Shown: positions 39,053 to 54,535 of the stretch, in pieces | Numbering within the stretch: position 1 is the stretch's first letter | Layout: every line of letters starts with the position of its first letter | Source: Monoplex corrugatus | Taxonomy: Eukaryota; Mollusca; Gastropoda; Littorinimorpha; Ranellidae | Length of the DNA stretch: 64,000 nt | Reading direction: 5' to 3' | Assembly (NCBI GenBank): GCA_030674185.1 | Contig: CM060306.1 | Location: 33,876,981-33,940,980, forward strand | Notes under the pieces: generated by a model | Told to the model about the DNA's origin: nothing | The model's input: the letters and a program-made list of their open reading frames with translations, nothing else | Database searches by the model: none | Translations under genes and position numbers: made by a program

Positions 39053-40729
39053 TATACACAGCACATTAGACCACACCATATCTATAGTTCTAAACGTATA
39101 CATACATGAACGGTTACACAATGAAATTATATCTGGTGGAGAAGCAATTATGACAACAATAGAAGTCTTGGGTGGACAGTTAAGTCTTTAACCCTTTAAC
39201 TCCCTGCACCCTGTCTAACAGCATTCTGCATCATCATGCTAGCAAAGCAAAACCTTTACTCTGACTCCCTCATCCTATTCACCAGCTGCCTGCATTTTGT
39301 ATAGGTGGATGGATATAGATATTCTGATGTGTGTGTGTATGTGTAACATATCAGAGCTTCTGTGTGCATTACACTCTGTGTCTTATAAGTTTAGGTTACA
39401 TTGTTTTGTAACTTGTTTGTAACTGTTATTTGTCAGTGACTCATCCACATGTGCACATATTTCAAACTTAATTCTTTTAATTTCCCATCAATTATATAGC
39501 AGAAATATGTGTGTTCAAACTATCTATAATTGTTTTTAGAAATATGTGTACTCATTATTAATGTGTTCATTTCACAGACGATTTTGGTGATCTGACTTAT
39601 TAAGTGTGTAACAACTGAAGGACTGTGTCTATTGAAAAGAAATTTTATAAATATTGCAAATACATTTGTCACAGACACAAATATACATCTCACTAGTCAA
39701 TATGAAAAAAAAAAACCATTAAAAAAGAGATTTCTGGAAATTTAAATAGGTCAATAAACAAAAGAATTTAAGTACAAATAAACAGAATACATAAATGCCA
39801 ATACAAGAATAAATGAATGAATGATTAAACAATTAATTATAAAAACAAACAAATCAATTACATTACCAAACAAACAAACAATTCTTTTTATTTTAATTAC
39901 AGTTGTCTATCATGTTAATTTATGAGTGCTAAGTAAGGATGTAAAACTTGAAGTGACACTAACCAATGCTGACCTTGAAGGTTAGATTTTTCCCCACTGT
40001 TTTTAACAACAAACTTACAGAACAATCTGCACACTGATGTAGAAGTGTCAATATCTTTGTTCTCATCTGGCCATGTGAAATTTACTGTCGATACCTACAT
40101 AGGTTAATTAATGTTAACAAACAAACAAAAGCAAACAAGTAAACTCTCAAAGTAACACATCAAATATACAAAACATAAAAATACAGGACTCACTAGTCTC
40201 CTCTGCTGGTTGATTTGGTCATTGACAGCTCGCTGTTGATCAGCCAGTTCATCGTCCAGCTGGTGTTCTGTCCTTCGCTGCTGCTCACGGTGTTCCATCT
40301 CCAGAGCTTCCTGTCTGGCCAGTTGGTTTTGAACCAGTGCCTCCTGTTCTGCTGTCAGCTTGTCACCGTTCAACTGGCTACTGATGTTGGCAATAACCTC
40401 TGCCGATTCATTGTCACCCTTGGCAGCCTGCAAGTTGAGCCTAAATTAGCATACAACATTTTGAGAATGTCGACCAATTTCTGAATTTTTTTTTTTTTAA
40501 TAAGAATTAGAAATTAAGATCTTACCTTGCAGAATGCATAGACTTAGTTTTCACTAGCTCACTAGATGAGAACAAAAATGAATAAAATGTAGAGATTCTC
40601 TATGAAAAGCAAATGCAGAGATTCTTTAAACTACATTTCAGTTTTTAGTTGTTACCTCAATAGTGATTATAATGTATCAGTAGTAAAGCTTTGGATATTG
40701 AATTCTTAAAAACTTTACAGTCCTTCACA

Positions 40730-40806
<77 letters not shown>

Positions 40807-43800
40807 TACAATAATGCTAAAACCTTAAATTAATTGTATCATAATAACAATTTGGCAGTCATATCATCCTTAACATAGTTTTGCCAATTACTGAGTTTAA
40901 ACACTTTCAATGTCACCAAAAATAATTCACAAACAAACAAAACTGAATTTAAACACTACCAATGACACCTCAAACAACAAAGAAAGAAACAAACAAACAA
41001 AAAGACTTCTTGAAGGGACAGTTGACTCCAATAATTACTCTCCACAGTCTCTTTAAACACAAAATTCTGAAAAGCACATTTTGCTTCATTTGTGTATTCA
41101 TTAAATTTATATGTTAGCCTATGCAGCCTACAGCTGACAGCAGCATTCAATTGCCTGAAACTTAAGTACTGCAGCAACTCACATGGTTCTTGGTGATGTG
41201 GTCCAGTTCCTTATTCACAGCCTTGTCACGGTCAAGCTCTTCATTCATGCGTTTGCGTGAGGCCAATTTGGCCATCAGTTTGTCCTGCTGCCGCTGTTTC
41301 TCCTCATCTCTCTTGTTGTCTGTGCGACGAGTCTGGTCATGGAACTCTGCCAAGATATGATCACGCTCCTCATCTGTGGCCGACTTTAGCAGCTCCCGCA
41401 AGGCAGCTTCCTGTTAGTGATCATAATGATGATAGATTGTTACAACAATGATGATGACATGATGACTAATCAATGCTGCTGCGGAGTTTCTTTACACAGT
41501 ACTCATATTATTTGTTCAGTTCAATTCAAAACCAAATTCCGATCTGCCAAACATGGGTGGCAGCATACACAGATACACTGATACACGTGCTCGCAAGCAA
41601 ACATGTGAGCGCACGCACACACACACATACAGGTGTGCGTGCACACGCATGCACACACAGACATACACACACACTCTCTCTCTCACTTTCAAAAAACATA
41701 CACATTCTCTCTTTCACACAAACATACACATAAACACAGTGCACTACAACCAGCTGGAGAAAAAGAAAAAGACTAACATAATCAAATGGCAACTAGGATG
41801 CTTCAAAAACATATTCTGATTTGTCAAACTTGGTACACACACACATACACATGTGTGCACAAACGTACACACACACACAACACACCCACACACACACACA
41901 CAAGCACACACACACACATACATGCACATACATCCATGCACACGCATACATACAGAGAATACACTAGAGGCAGGTGGTAAAAAAAAAAGAAATGTTGATT
42001 AGACCTGCTCCATCCGAAGCTGTTCCTTCTCATGCTGTTTCCAGGCTTTCAACAGCAGACTTTCCTCACTCAGTCGATCTGCTTCATTCTGCATGTCTCT
42101 CGCCTCTTTGATTGCACCTATTTCATCCTGGGACAGATAATTCTATGATTGAATTTCTGTTTCACGAATACAACAGAATGTAGTATATGTTATACATATT
42201 TGCTCACATGAACGTGCTTACAGAATGTAGTGTATGTCATACATATTTGCATACATGAACGTGCTTACATACATGTACATGTGTGCATGTACACACTGAA
42301 ATGACACATATTTTAAGTTATTTCACACATGCACATGGAGAAATGTAAAAACTTATCAACATTCATGTATACCTATTTTCACAATTTAACAACATCACAA
42401 TTACTTTGATTAGACACTGATTTCTTCTGCCTATTTTTCTACTGTTGCTTTGGTGGTCGTACACATCAGAAAGACACATTACTGGGCTGGAAACTTCCTA
42501 TAATGTTAGGGTATGTTAAATTACACCTGTCAATGGGTACCTGACTTTCTTATCAGATAGAGAAGACAGAGCAGCAAAGGAAAGCATACAGGTATAGTCC
42601 TCATATGCTGGCCAAGAGAAAAGTTGAAAACTCTGCCACCTCATTCTCCTATGACCTCTGGGTCCAGTAAAAGCCTTACCCCCCCCCTTCTTTTTTTTTC
42701 AAAGCATGTTTGACCTACACCTCTGTCCAATAAGCTTTTACCACATGCAGACTGAAAGAGTACCAAGCAAGTGTGCTGTGCTGTCTAGGACATATCTATC
42801 AAGTGCCATAGTTATTTAACCCTTTGACTCCTGCATCCTGTCCACCACCATCTTGCACTGTCAATCAAGATAGTAAAGCAAAAACTTAATCCTTTGACTC
42901 CCTCACCCTATCCACCAGCTTCCTACAAGACGCTGGTGGACAGGGTGAAGTAGTCAAAGGGTTAAGTTTTTGGAGTTGGTGGATAGGGTACAGGAGTGAA
43001 AGAGTTAACAGCATCAAAAAGACAAACCAGACCAAAACAAAGAAGGCTGTGACATACCTGGGACAGATTCTTCATCTCCTCAGCACTCAGCTCCGGGCTG
43101 ACCTTTCGACCCTTGCGCTCTTTCAGCCTTTGGATGATTTCTGCGGAAGAAATCTTCAGGAGCTGGTTACGCTCTGCTGCACGTCTCAAAATGTCTGCCG
43201 TCTTTTCTCGTCTCAGACCCAGGCCTTCCATAAAATTGTAGAAGCTGCTGTCATCATCATCATCCACCTCATCAAATCCCTGTGAGGGGAATATCAGCAC
43301 ATGTTTAACTTTCAACAATAAACAATACAGTCTTTCGAAAAATAAACAATAATGTACTCATAACAACAAACAAAACAGTTCTTCCAACAATAAACAATAC
43401 AGTATTTCCAACAATGAACAATACAGACCTTCGAACAATAAACGTTACAGCGCTTCCAACAACAAACAGTACAGTACTTTCAACAATACAGTGTTTTTAA
43501 TAATAAACAGTACAGTGCATCCAACATACAGTACTTCCAACAATACACAATACAGTATTTCCAACAATAAACAATACAGAGCTTCTAACAATAAACAGTA
43601 CAGTGCTTCCAACAATACAGTACTTCCAACAATACACAATACAGTGCTTTCAACAATAAACAACACAGTGCTTTCAACAATAAACAACACAGTGCTTTGG
43701 ACAAATACAACACAGTGCTTCCAACAATAAACAACACAATACTTCCAACAATAAACAACACAGTACTTCCAACAATAAACAACACAGTACTTCCACAGTG

Positions 43801-46800
43801 CTTACAACAATAAACAACACAGTGCTTCCAACAATAAACAACACAGTACTTCCACAGTGCTTACAACAATAAACAACATAGTGCTTCCAACAATAAACAA
43901 CACAGTGCTTCCAACAATAAACAACACAGTGCTTCCAACAATAAACAACACAGTGCTTCCAACAATAAACACACAGTGCTTCCAACAATAAACAACACAG
44001 TGCTTCCAACAATAAACACCACAGTGCTTCCAACAATAAACAACACAGTGCTTCCAACAATAAACAACACAGTGCTTCCAACAATAAACAACATGGTGCT
44101 TCCAACAATAAACAACCACGTGCTTCCAACAATAAACACCACAGTGTTTCCAACAATAAACACCACAGTGCTTCCAACAATAAACAACACAGTGCTTCCA
44201 ACAATAAACAACACAGTGCTTCCAACAATAAACAACACAGTGCTTCCAACAACAAACAACACAGTGCTTCCAACAATAAACAACACAGTGCTTCAACAAT
44301 AAACACCACAGTGCTTCCAACAATAAACACCACAGTGTTCCAACAATAAACACCACAGTGCTTCCAACAATAAACAACACAGTGCTTCCAACAATAAACA
44401 ACACAGTGCTTCCAACAATAAACACCACAGTGCTTCCAACAATAAACACAGTGCTTCACAAACACCACAGTGCTTCCAACAATAAACAACACAGTGCTTC
44501 CAACAATAAACACCACAGTGCTTCCAACAATAAACAACACAGTGCTTCCAACAATAAACAACATGGTGCTTCCAACAATAAACACCACAGTGCTTCCAAC
44601 AATAAACAACATGGTGCTTCCAACAATAAACAACACAGTGCTTCCAACAATAAACAACACAGTGCTTCCAACAATAAACAACACAGTGCTTCCAACAATA
44701 AACACCACAGTGCTTCCAACAATAAACAACACAGTGCCTCCAATAATAAACAATACAGAGCTTCTAACAATAAACAGTACAGTGCCTCCAACAACAAACA
44801 GTACAGTGCTTCCAGTAATAGACATACAGTATATCCAACTATAGACAATACATTGCTTCTAAAAATAAACAGTACAGTACTTCCAACAATACTGTGCTTC
44901 CAACAATACAGTGCTTTCAACAATAAACTGTCAGTGCTTCCAACAATAAACCAGTGCTTTCTATAATACAGTGCTTCAACAATGAATAATACAGCGCTTC
45001 AAACAATAAACAGTGCTGCCTACAATGCAGCGCTTCCAACAATAGATAATACAATGTTTCCAACAATACAGTGCTTCTGACAAATACAACACAATGCTTC
45101 CAGCAATAAACAAGACGATGCTTTTAACAATAAACAATACAGTACTTCCAACAAAACAGTGTTTCCAACAATAAACAATACAGTACTTCCAGCAAACCAG
45201 TGCTTCCATCAATAAACAATACAGTACTTCCAACAAAACAGTGCTTCCAACAATAAACAATACACTACTTCCAACAAAACAGTGCTTCCAATAATAAACA
45301 ATACAAAGCTTCCAACAATCAACTATCTAAAACAGACGTTAAGTTACTTTTGCGGCTGGTTTGAAAACAACAATACTAAAAACAGACTGACAGCATTAAA
45401 ACATGATTAACCCTCTGACTCCCGCACTCTGTTCAACACCATCCTGTATTGTCAACCATGCCAGCAAAACAAAAACTTAACCCTTTGACTCCCTCGCCTT
45501 ATCCACCAGCTTCCTGCAGGAACCTGGTGGAGAGGGTGAGGGAGTTAAAGGGTAAAGGTTTTGCAGTTGGTGGATATGGAGTGGGAATCAAAGGGTTTAC
45601 ATGATGTTAGGAACAGGTAAGTGTCCTTTTTAGCTCATTCTGTCCAAGAATATTTGTCAATCATTCCCATGATTATATAGCATTTGTAACATATTCAGTT
45701 TTGCACCAACTAGAGATACAGAAAATGATTTGTACATAATCCAGCATTGTACATAAAAGCAATTTGCAAACCAATTTTGTTTATGGTCTCTATTTCATTT
45801 ATTAACAACACTTTCAATGGCAGTTGCAACTTTCATGAACACAAAATAATAATAACATAATAACAACAGCAGAGCATGTTCACTTCAGTAATAAAGCAAG
45901 TCAACAGACTTATGATGTTATGGCATATATTTGTGCCTTAAATGAATATCACTTCCATAACTCTCTCACTTGTGAAAAAAATCACACAATGAAAATCCAT
46001 AAATTATTCTGTAAGCAAACAAACAAAATATCAGAGAAAAATAAAATAAAGATGAACAAACAAACTGACCTGTTCAACAGGATGAATAGAGGCTGATTTG
46101 ATTTCTGCCATGTGTCTCTCAAGGTTCTGTTGCTTGTTGTGCAGGTCGTGAGCCATGTCATCATGAGACTGGAGGGTGATGTCCGGCACTTCATCTGCTC
46201 CCACCCCTTCCCTCTGAGCCTCTGCAATGTGCTGATGGTGCAGGTTCTTCTTGCCCTGTCGACGTCGATCCAACAGTTTCTCTCTAAAATCAGCCAGTTG
46301 CTTCTGCTTCTGCGTCTCTAGAGCATTGTTCAATCTGCTCAGATTGTTGGCATAGTCAGTCATGATTTTCTCTTTTTCTTGGTCAGTTTTTGCTTGGGCC
46401 AGTTTGGCAGCAAAGTCTTTGGCTACATCTTCCTCTGAGTCTTTCTTTTTATTTTCATAGTCCTTGATGATCTCTTCAAGTGTCTGAACCTCCTGTGAGT
46501 GAAGATCATTTTCCAGTTTGGCTGCCTCATATGCCTGTTTCTCAAACAGGTATTTCTTCTTGTCATTCATCTCTTCTTCAGTCAGGGTACCAGAGGATTT
46601 TGCTCTGGCCATGTCTCCAATGACAACAACACCTGAAGTAGAGGCAGAGGACTTATCCTTGTCATCACCATCAGAACTCTTCACCAGTTTGCTGCTGGTC
46701 TTCTTCTGTTGCTGCTTGTGTTGTTGCTGCTCTTGTTGTTGCTGCCCAGATGTTCCCTGTCTAGATCCCCCTTGCTGGCCCCCATGGATGTTGAGGTTCA

Positions 46801-48786
46801 TGACTCGGGAGGAATCACCTCCTGTTTGACCTTGCTGTAGGAGGTTCAGCAATTCTGAGGAGAGGTAGAAAGGTCCGCCTGATTCAAGCATGGCAATCAG
46901 CTGTCGTAACAGTGGGATAAGCTCTGAGTCCTGGCTTCCAGAAGAGTCTGCATCTCCATACACCCCTGTGAGCTGGGCGTCATAGTCACCTGCCAGAAGT
47001 GCACTGCGTGTTAGGACCACTTTGGCCTCTGCTGCACACAGCTCTGAGAACTCTCTGGCATACTCTAAAGCAGAATGCTGCTCATCTATATTTTCAATCC
47101 TGGTCCTGAGCTGGTCTCTCAGTTCACCCTGCAGCCTGGCCTTGGCCTGTTTGTAACGCTGCATGGCTGTGGTTTCTGCCTCAGGGTTCATGGCACCTTC
47201 CAGGTCAGCCATTCGGTCCTGGTACCGCTTCTCTTCCTGCTCCAACTTGCTGAAACACTTTCTGATCACTTCAGAGAACTTGACCTGGGTAGCCACATGT
47301 GCCTCTTCTCGCTCGTGTTCAGTCTTGTCTCCTGCTGTAAGGATGGTGACAATGTCTGCAGGGATGATGGAAGCATAGTCCTGTTGGGCTGCTCCACGGC
47401 GCTGAACCTCGCGTTTGGCATTCTCTAGCAGCTGGTGGGCTTGTGAATCAATGTCCTCCAGAGATCTCTGGATGCTGCGTGAGTTCACCGTGTCCAGGTT
47501 GTACATCATGGTTAGGGCCAGCTCCTGCTCCTTCTTTGACAACTGTAAACAATCAAACCAAACCGGGTCATTTCCTACTCTGCAAAAAAGGAAGGCATTA
47601 CAAAATGAAACACAGCTGAAATGTATTCTATTCTGAGAAAAAATAATCCAGTATGAAATGAAACGGAGCTAAACCATTTCCTATTCTGGGAAAAAGTAAG
47701 CCACTTTAAAATGAAATATATCTGAACCATTTCTATTCTGAACAGTTACTGAAAGTTTACATAAAAGTGAAAAAAAAAGAAAACATGCAAAAGAGACAAA
47801 TTCCTGTGAAAAAATTCCAATGGGAAAGTTATGAAAATATCAGAACATTACCTTTAAAAGTATTTGGTTCCTAAGACAACTGATGACAAAAGCGGATGGT
47901 GTTAACTAACTAAAATACAGATTCACAATCTGACAGAACAGCATTATTCAGGCAGATCTTTTAAAGGATATACTGCAATAAGACTGCATGTTAAAAACAA
48001 ATCAAAACAGAAACAAAATCTACCAAGTATTACTACCTCCTGTTCTCTCTGTCTCTGGCGTCTCCAGTACCCTCTCCTGGCTACAATCTCCTCTTCAAGC
48101 ATGCCCACGGCTCCTGGTGGTGGTTTTGGTTTGCGATGAGCACTGGAAGCTTGGGTGACTGGGACTACCAGTCGTGACTCTGGGTTGAGGCGTGCACCAA
48201 TGACTGGACTCATCTCCCCTGACACAGGGTCCACTGCCTTGCGACTGATCATGATGGGAACCAGCCCTGCAGACAGAGAGATCAAACCTTATAGATTTCC
48301 CATAACCAGAGCAGTCATTGGGAGGCGAAGTGTTCAGTGTCATCATTATCTAATCCTGTTCCCCCTGAAGTTGTTGGGGAGACTGAAGGAATGGAGCAGT
48401 AGACAAGATCCTCCATCTCTGCCTTTTATATTTTCTTCTTTTCAATTTACTACACTTACTAAGGACTACATGTGGTAATATGTCTCTTGGTCTGTCAGGC
48501 AAGATAGACGGGGTAGGCTTGAGGAATTTGTGCAGTCATGGTGGGATGTGGGTATCCTGCTCTGGTAGACCAGCAAAAGCACATTTGCTGTTTATACAGT
48601 CTGCAAACTTATTTCAACAGTTCATATTTTTGAAAATGAATGGAGATTGATTCCTTGTAGTGATGGATAGGGGCCCTGATTCTTTGTGATATATGGGGAT
48701 TCAAAACTTTGTGTGTGTGTGTGCATATGTGTGAGTGTGCATATGTGTGTGGGCGCGCACATGTGCGTTTGTGTATGTGAATCACA

Positions 48787-48826
<40 letters not shown>

Positions 48827-51800
48827 GTCGTGTGTGTGTGTGTGTGTTGTGTGTGTGTGCGTGTGTGTGTGTGTTCTGTGTATGTGTCTTGGTGTGTGTG
48901 TCTTGTGTGTGTGTGTGTGTCTTGTGTGTGTGTGTGTGTCTTTTGTGTGTGTGTGTACATGCGTGCATAAATGCACACACACGTACTAAAATGAGAGTGT
49001 ATGCATGAGCATGCTTATAAACTATCCACAAAAACAACCAAGTCTATGATTAAATATGCAACTACAAACCCCTTACCTTCTCCCTCTGGATCCTCCATGG
49101 TTCCGCCCAGCGGAATGACCTTTCCAGATCTAGGGTCACGATCAGCACCCAGGATAGGCACTGCCTGTCCCGAACCAGCGGGATCATCCATGGAAGTGCC
49201 CACCAAGATTGGCAGCAGTTGGCCTGTCTTCGAAAACTCATACATGCCTGCAATCAACACCAAATATGATTTTATGTTAAAGATGTTTTTTTGACTGGTA
49301 TATTCTCAGGGAGAGAAACAGAGACAGAGAGAGATGTAGAGGGAAGATGGGAGAGTAAGGAGGGGCAGGGGGTGGGGGCAGAAAGAGACAATGAGACAAA
49401 GAATACTGGAGAAAATAATCAATGATTCAACAGTATGCATAAGTGATGCACTTCTTGTCACTTTTTTCAAGATGAAAACAAATACATCAATGTAGATGGC
49501 CATTGCCAGACAGACACAGTATACAGACTTACACAGATAAACAGAAATAGACAAACAGACAGATATAAACAGACACAGATAAAACTGAACAGACAGGAAA
49601 AAATACAATGAAAAAAACAATGTGGGCTGGCTGCCTTGTCTGACAGAGCCGTGGACGTAAGATCTTATGTCTCGAGTTCAATCCCAAACCTCAACAAACA
49701 AACAAAAAATAAACAAACAAACCCAACAACAACAACAACAAAAAGCCTGTTTACTGCCCATCTCAATATTTCAATTGCTCTGGTGGTGTCAGCTTAGTGT
49801 TTTGTAAGTCACACTGCCTCGCCCCCTCCCTTCCTTTGTATTTTAAGATCTTGCCAACAAAAAAGGTATTGTGTAGTCTCAAGGACTGTGTCAGATGCTG
49901 ATAGCAGATTTGGGTGGAACACATATGGAACTGTCTGAGTGCAATGAATCCCTCTCAAACAAACTCCACATTAGACAGAAAAAGATAAAGAGACAGAACA
50001 CAGTTTATCACAGATATATAGACAGACACAGACTGAAGGCAGACTGTCATGTGCGCAGGTGGTGCGTGCTCTTGATTTTTGTGCCGTGTGCATGGAGTGA
50101 TGTATGCATGAGTTTTATGTTGCGTGCGGAAGGAAATTTTGTGTGTGCATGTGTGGTAGGATTGAGTTTTCGGAAAACAGCTCACCCAAGTTAAAAACAA
50201 AAGGTGGAATAGGTTTTGCGAGGCAGTTGCCAAAGAATCCGCCCAGAGGAAGGAGTCTCCAAAACAACCGCCTATAGAAAGGAGAAGGAGAAGAAAAAGA
50301 ACAAGAAGAACGCGAAAAAGTTATGACGAAAAGAAGGCGAAACAAATAAAAAGAGAAGAAAGAAAGAATTAGGTAAAGGAGAAGAAGAAGAAGAAGAGGA
50401 AGGAGAAGAAAACGGTGAGAAAGAAAAAGGAGAAAAAGAAGAAGAAAAAAAAAGAAGAAAAATAAAAAAAAGGCGAAAAATAAGGATAAGGAGAAAAAGG
50501 AGACGAGGAAAAAAGAGACGAGGAAAAAGGAGACGAGGAAGAAGGAGACAAGGAAGAAGGAGACGAGGAAGGAGACGAAGAGGGAGACGAGGAAAAGGAG
50601 ACGAGGAAAAGGGAGATGAGGAAGAAAGAGACGAGGAAGAAGGAGACGAGGAAGAAGAAAGAAAAGAAGGAGAATAAGAAGAAAACGAGGAATAGGAGAC
50701 GAAGAGGGAGGAGAAAACGAAGGAGGAGAGAAAGAGTATGAAGGTGCGTGGTTGTGTATGTTGTATGTTGTATGAGTGATGGGTGAAAGTTAGTAATAAT
50801 AAATGTAAAAAAAAGAATATATCGCAGTTTGTTTAGTGCCATTGGTTGGAAGGAGGCGTGTGTTGTGTGACGGACGAATACTTTTGATGTGTTGAGTGCG
50901 TGAACATATGTATATCAAAAGCATGACACAGACACAGATAAACAGAAACAGATAGACACAAACAGCACAGACAGACACGATAAACAGAAACAGATGGACA
51001 CAACAGCACAGACAGACACAGATAAACAGAAACAGATGACACAAACAGCACAGACAGACACAGATAAACAGAAACAGATAGACACAAACAGCACAGACAG
51101 ACACAGATAAACAGAAATAGATGGACACAAACAGCACAGACAGACACAGATAAACAGAAACAGATAGACACAAACAGCACAGACAGACACAGATAAACAG
51201 AAACAGATAGACACAAACAGCACAGACAGACACAGATAAACAGAAACAGATGGACACAAACAGCACAGACAGACACAGATAAACAGAAACAGACAGACAC
51301 AAACAGCACAGACAGACACAGATAAACAGAAACAGATAGACACAAACAGCACAGACACAGATAAACAGAAACAGATAGACACAAACAGCACAGACACAGA
51401 TAAACAGAAACAGTAGACAAAACAGCACAGACAGACACAGATAAAAAGACACAAAAAACACAAATAGACATAAATAGCAGACAGACAAAGATAAAAAAAA
51501 AAAGACAGACAGACACAAATAGTAGACAGACACAAATAGCAGACACAGATAAACAGACACAGATGATAAAGACAGCCCATTACCAGGTGATCCCCCAGTG
51601 GTAGCCAGAATAGCAGCCCTGTGCTTGCGGCGATCAATATCCTGACGTGTTCGAAGAAGATGTGCCTTCATACGACTGCGTGCTTTGTGCAGGTCTTTGA
51701 TGGCAGATTCCATGGCACTCTCCTCATGTCGCACATTGGCTGTGCTGTCATCTGAACCTGTGGAAGGGAGCGTGTGTGTGTTAGGCAAACAATTTTTTTT

Positions 51801-54183
51801 TTCAGAATAAAAGGGTGCAGGCAAATTACAAACACGAAGCAATTTTTTTTTCAGAAAATTTTCAGGTAAATCAACAGACATATTGACTGAAAAATGATGG
51901 ATAGGTGGCTGGCTGGTTAAAAGGACAAACTGATGAATGGACAGATTCCAATATATTCATCTTTATTGTGAAAATAATATGAAAAACCATACCACCTTTC
52001 CACAAGATCCTAGTACAAGATTTCATTCAGACAAACACCATAATTCTGTTACAAGTAGAGATACAACAGTTCATAATCTGTCTGAAATTCTAAAGTACAT
52101 AACTGGAAGTACAACTTGGTTTACAATGTAATAATGGCAGAAGTTTGTTTCTGTTACAGCTGGTTTTAATGATAATATTTGACTTTGCGCACAGTTCAAT
52201 ACAGATTATTCAGTTGTCTGTAATTTTTCCAAGTGAGAGTAGAAATGAGAGCTGAACTGAAGTATTCGCTTAGACCAGCAATGAATAAACAAGTATGTAA
52301 AACATTATGCACTTATATGTTGAATTATTTGCTTACTAGAACAATTCACTCAAGCTGGATAGATCTAAATGTTGAAACATTACAACCCATTACAACCAAA
52401 AATGTTAATTTGTAAAAAAATAGTGTAATGTATACCTGCAGCATGCACAGATTCTTTGTACTCTCTCAGCACATCCAAAGCTCTGGCTTCACAAGCCAAC
52501 ACTGTAGCATCCAGCAAAGACTGGTAGCCCCCAGCTGAGGGTCGAACCCCATCCACTGACACCAGGCCCCCATGCACACGCACCAGCTTGCCACTGGGCT
52601 TGTCCACAAACGAGTCACCTGGGATGATGGGAATGTCTGTTCGGTTGCCTTCTTTGGAGCCACCCACTGGTACCACCACACCTAAAAGAGGACAAAATAC
52701 ACAATATTTTATCATCTTTAAGAAAATGTTTATTAACTTTATCATCTTTAAGAAATTGTTTATTACCTCTAAAGCATCCAAAATTAAGGAATCAAATATG
52801 GAACACATCTAAACATATATTTATTGAAAACATATGAATATGAACCACTTACATGCAAAACGTTCATCTTTAGTCTATTTCATTGCATTGCATCACCATA
52901 CTGGTGTAGTTTATACACAGAGCAAAATATCACTGGTAGAAAACAGCTATATCACTGACAAAAACACTATTTCCTTCCGGTCACAGCAGGATGGGAGAAG
53001 TAAGCAAAAAAGATTTTCCACCTCAGGTGTTGTTTAAATGATTTTATTCCAAACACAAGACACTGATAAAAGAACAAGGTGCCTGTTCATGATTAGAAAC
53101 CAACAAAAACTAAAAGCTTTGATACTGCTTATACATTTTTAATCTTGTAAGGCCTAACTGAGTTAACAGAAGAACTGATTTTTGAGAAGCCTGAACTTGA
53201 TGCTAGTTTCCTATATACCAGAACTGACACATGCAAACCTAATACCAGCTGTAATTATACTTGTCTTGTCGAAACAAATGGAAGCCAAGATCTTCAGTAC
53301 TTGGGTTTACAGTCCTCATGCCAGTTCCACAAAATACATTATCAATCATAAACTGAGATATACATATCACACATCAAGCCTGAAGCATCTCAGTAGAGCA
53401 TTACCTGTTAAAACTGGCCAAAACCAGAGCTAACTTACTGGTTGTAGTAAACTACAGTCTGTCACATTACAGCCTATGATGCCAAAGAAACATTTGTAAA
53501 AATTTTAAACTCTATTATCAGTTGAGTATACATAGTAATCAAACATTTTCACTAATTCAACAGAACACTCACCTGTCTCCTGATCAAGAGTGACGGCCAA
53601 GACGGGCACCGCTTTGCCACTGACAGGGTCTGCCATCAGAGATCCCAGCTCTATGGGTACAGGCAAACCTGGACAAACAAGAACCAGTTCAATTCCTTCT
53701 TCTGCGTTCAAACATGATCAAAGATCCAATGGTTACATCTGTCTATGTTATCTGACGCACAGTTGCATATATGTACACTGTTCTAGAGGGCTGGACAATA
53801 ATGTGTTGACAACATATGTCGCCGCAGAGTCTGCATACTCTGACTTTGGTGATTTACAGAAACAGTGAAAAGATGTACAAGAATTTCTTGAAAAGACATA
53901 GGTGACTGGACTATCAAGGCAGATATACAGAAACAATTAGACGATAGAAAAAAAAAATGAAAGGAAGAAACAAAGAGAACAATGAAATGGTGAGATTTCT
54001 AGAACAAAATTTCCAGACAACAGGAATACTAATTCTACAGAAAGAGTATCTGGCATCCTCATGAGAGAGTTTCATTCCAAAGCCTATTGAATTATTGGTA
54101 TAATTATGTGAATGTCTAACAGAGTGCTCTTGCCCAAGTGCATTTCTTAGTTCATGCACATGCACATAAGTGAGTAAATTGTG

Positions 54184-54258
<75 letters not shown>

Positions 54259-54457
54259 TATGTGTGCATATATGTTGTTGTCTTGTTTTACACTGAGTAA
54301 TGTGGTGTGGTGTGTGTGTATGTGTGTGTGTGTGCCTGTTGTCTTGTGTTGCACTGAGTAATGTGGTGTGGTGTGTGTGTGTGTGTGTGTGTGCCTATGT
54401 ATGTGTGCCTATGTGTGTTCGCATGCAAGTATGTGTGGTGCATGTGCCCATGCATGT

Positions 54458-54535
<78 letters not shown>

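Noticed and set aside
43674..44966. Long open frames (up to 383 codons) on both strands
   Set aside because: They follow the 24 bp repeat, whose length is a multiple of three. They lie inside an intron between well-bounded exons and have monotonous composition.
43330..45320. CRISPR-like array
   Set aside because: Units are contiguous with no unique spacers, in a eukaryotic intron.
48720..49008. Cys/Val-rich plus-strand frames that look like secreted peptides
   Set aside because: They are (GT)n translation, not a cysteine-framework peptide.
50790..51881. A 363-codon minus-strand frame
   Set aside because: Only 51584-51757 is coding; the rest is the 43 bp repeat and intron.
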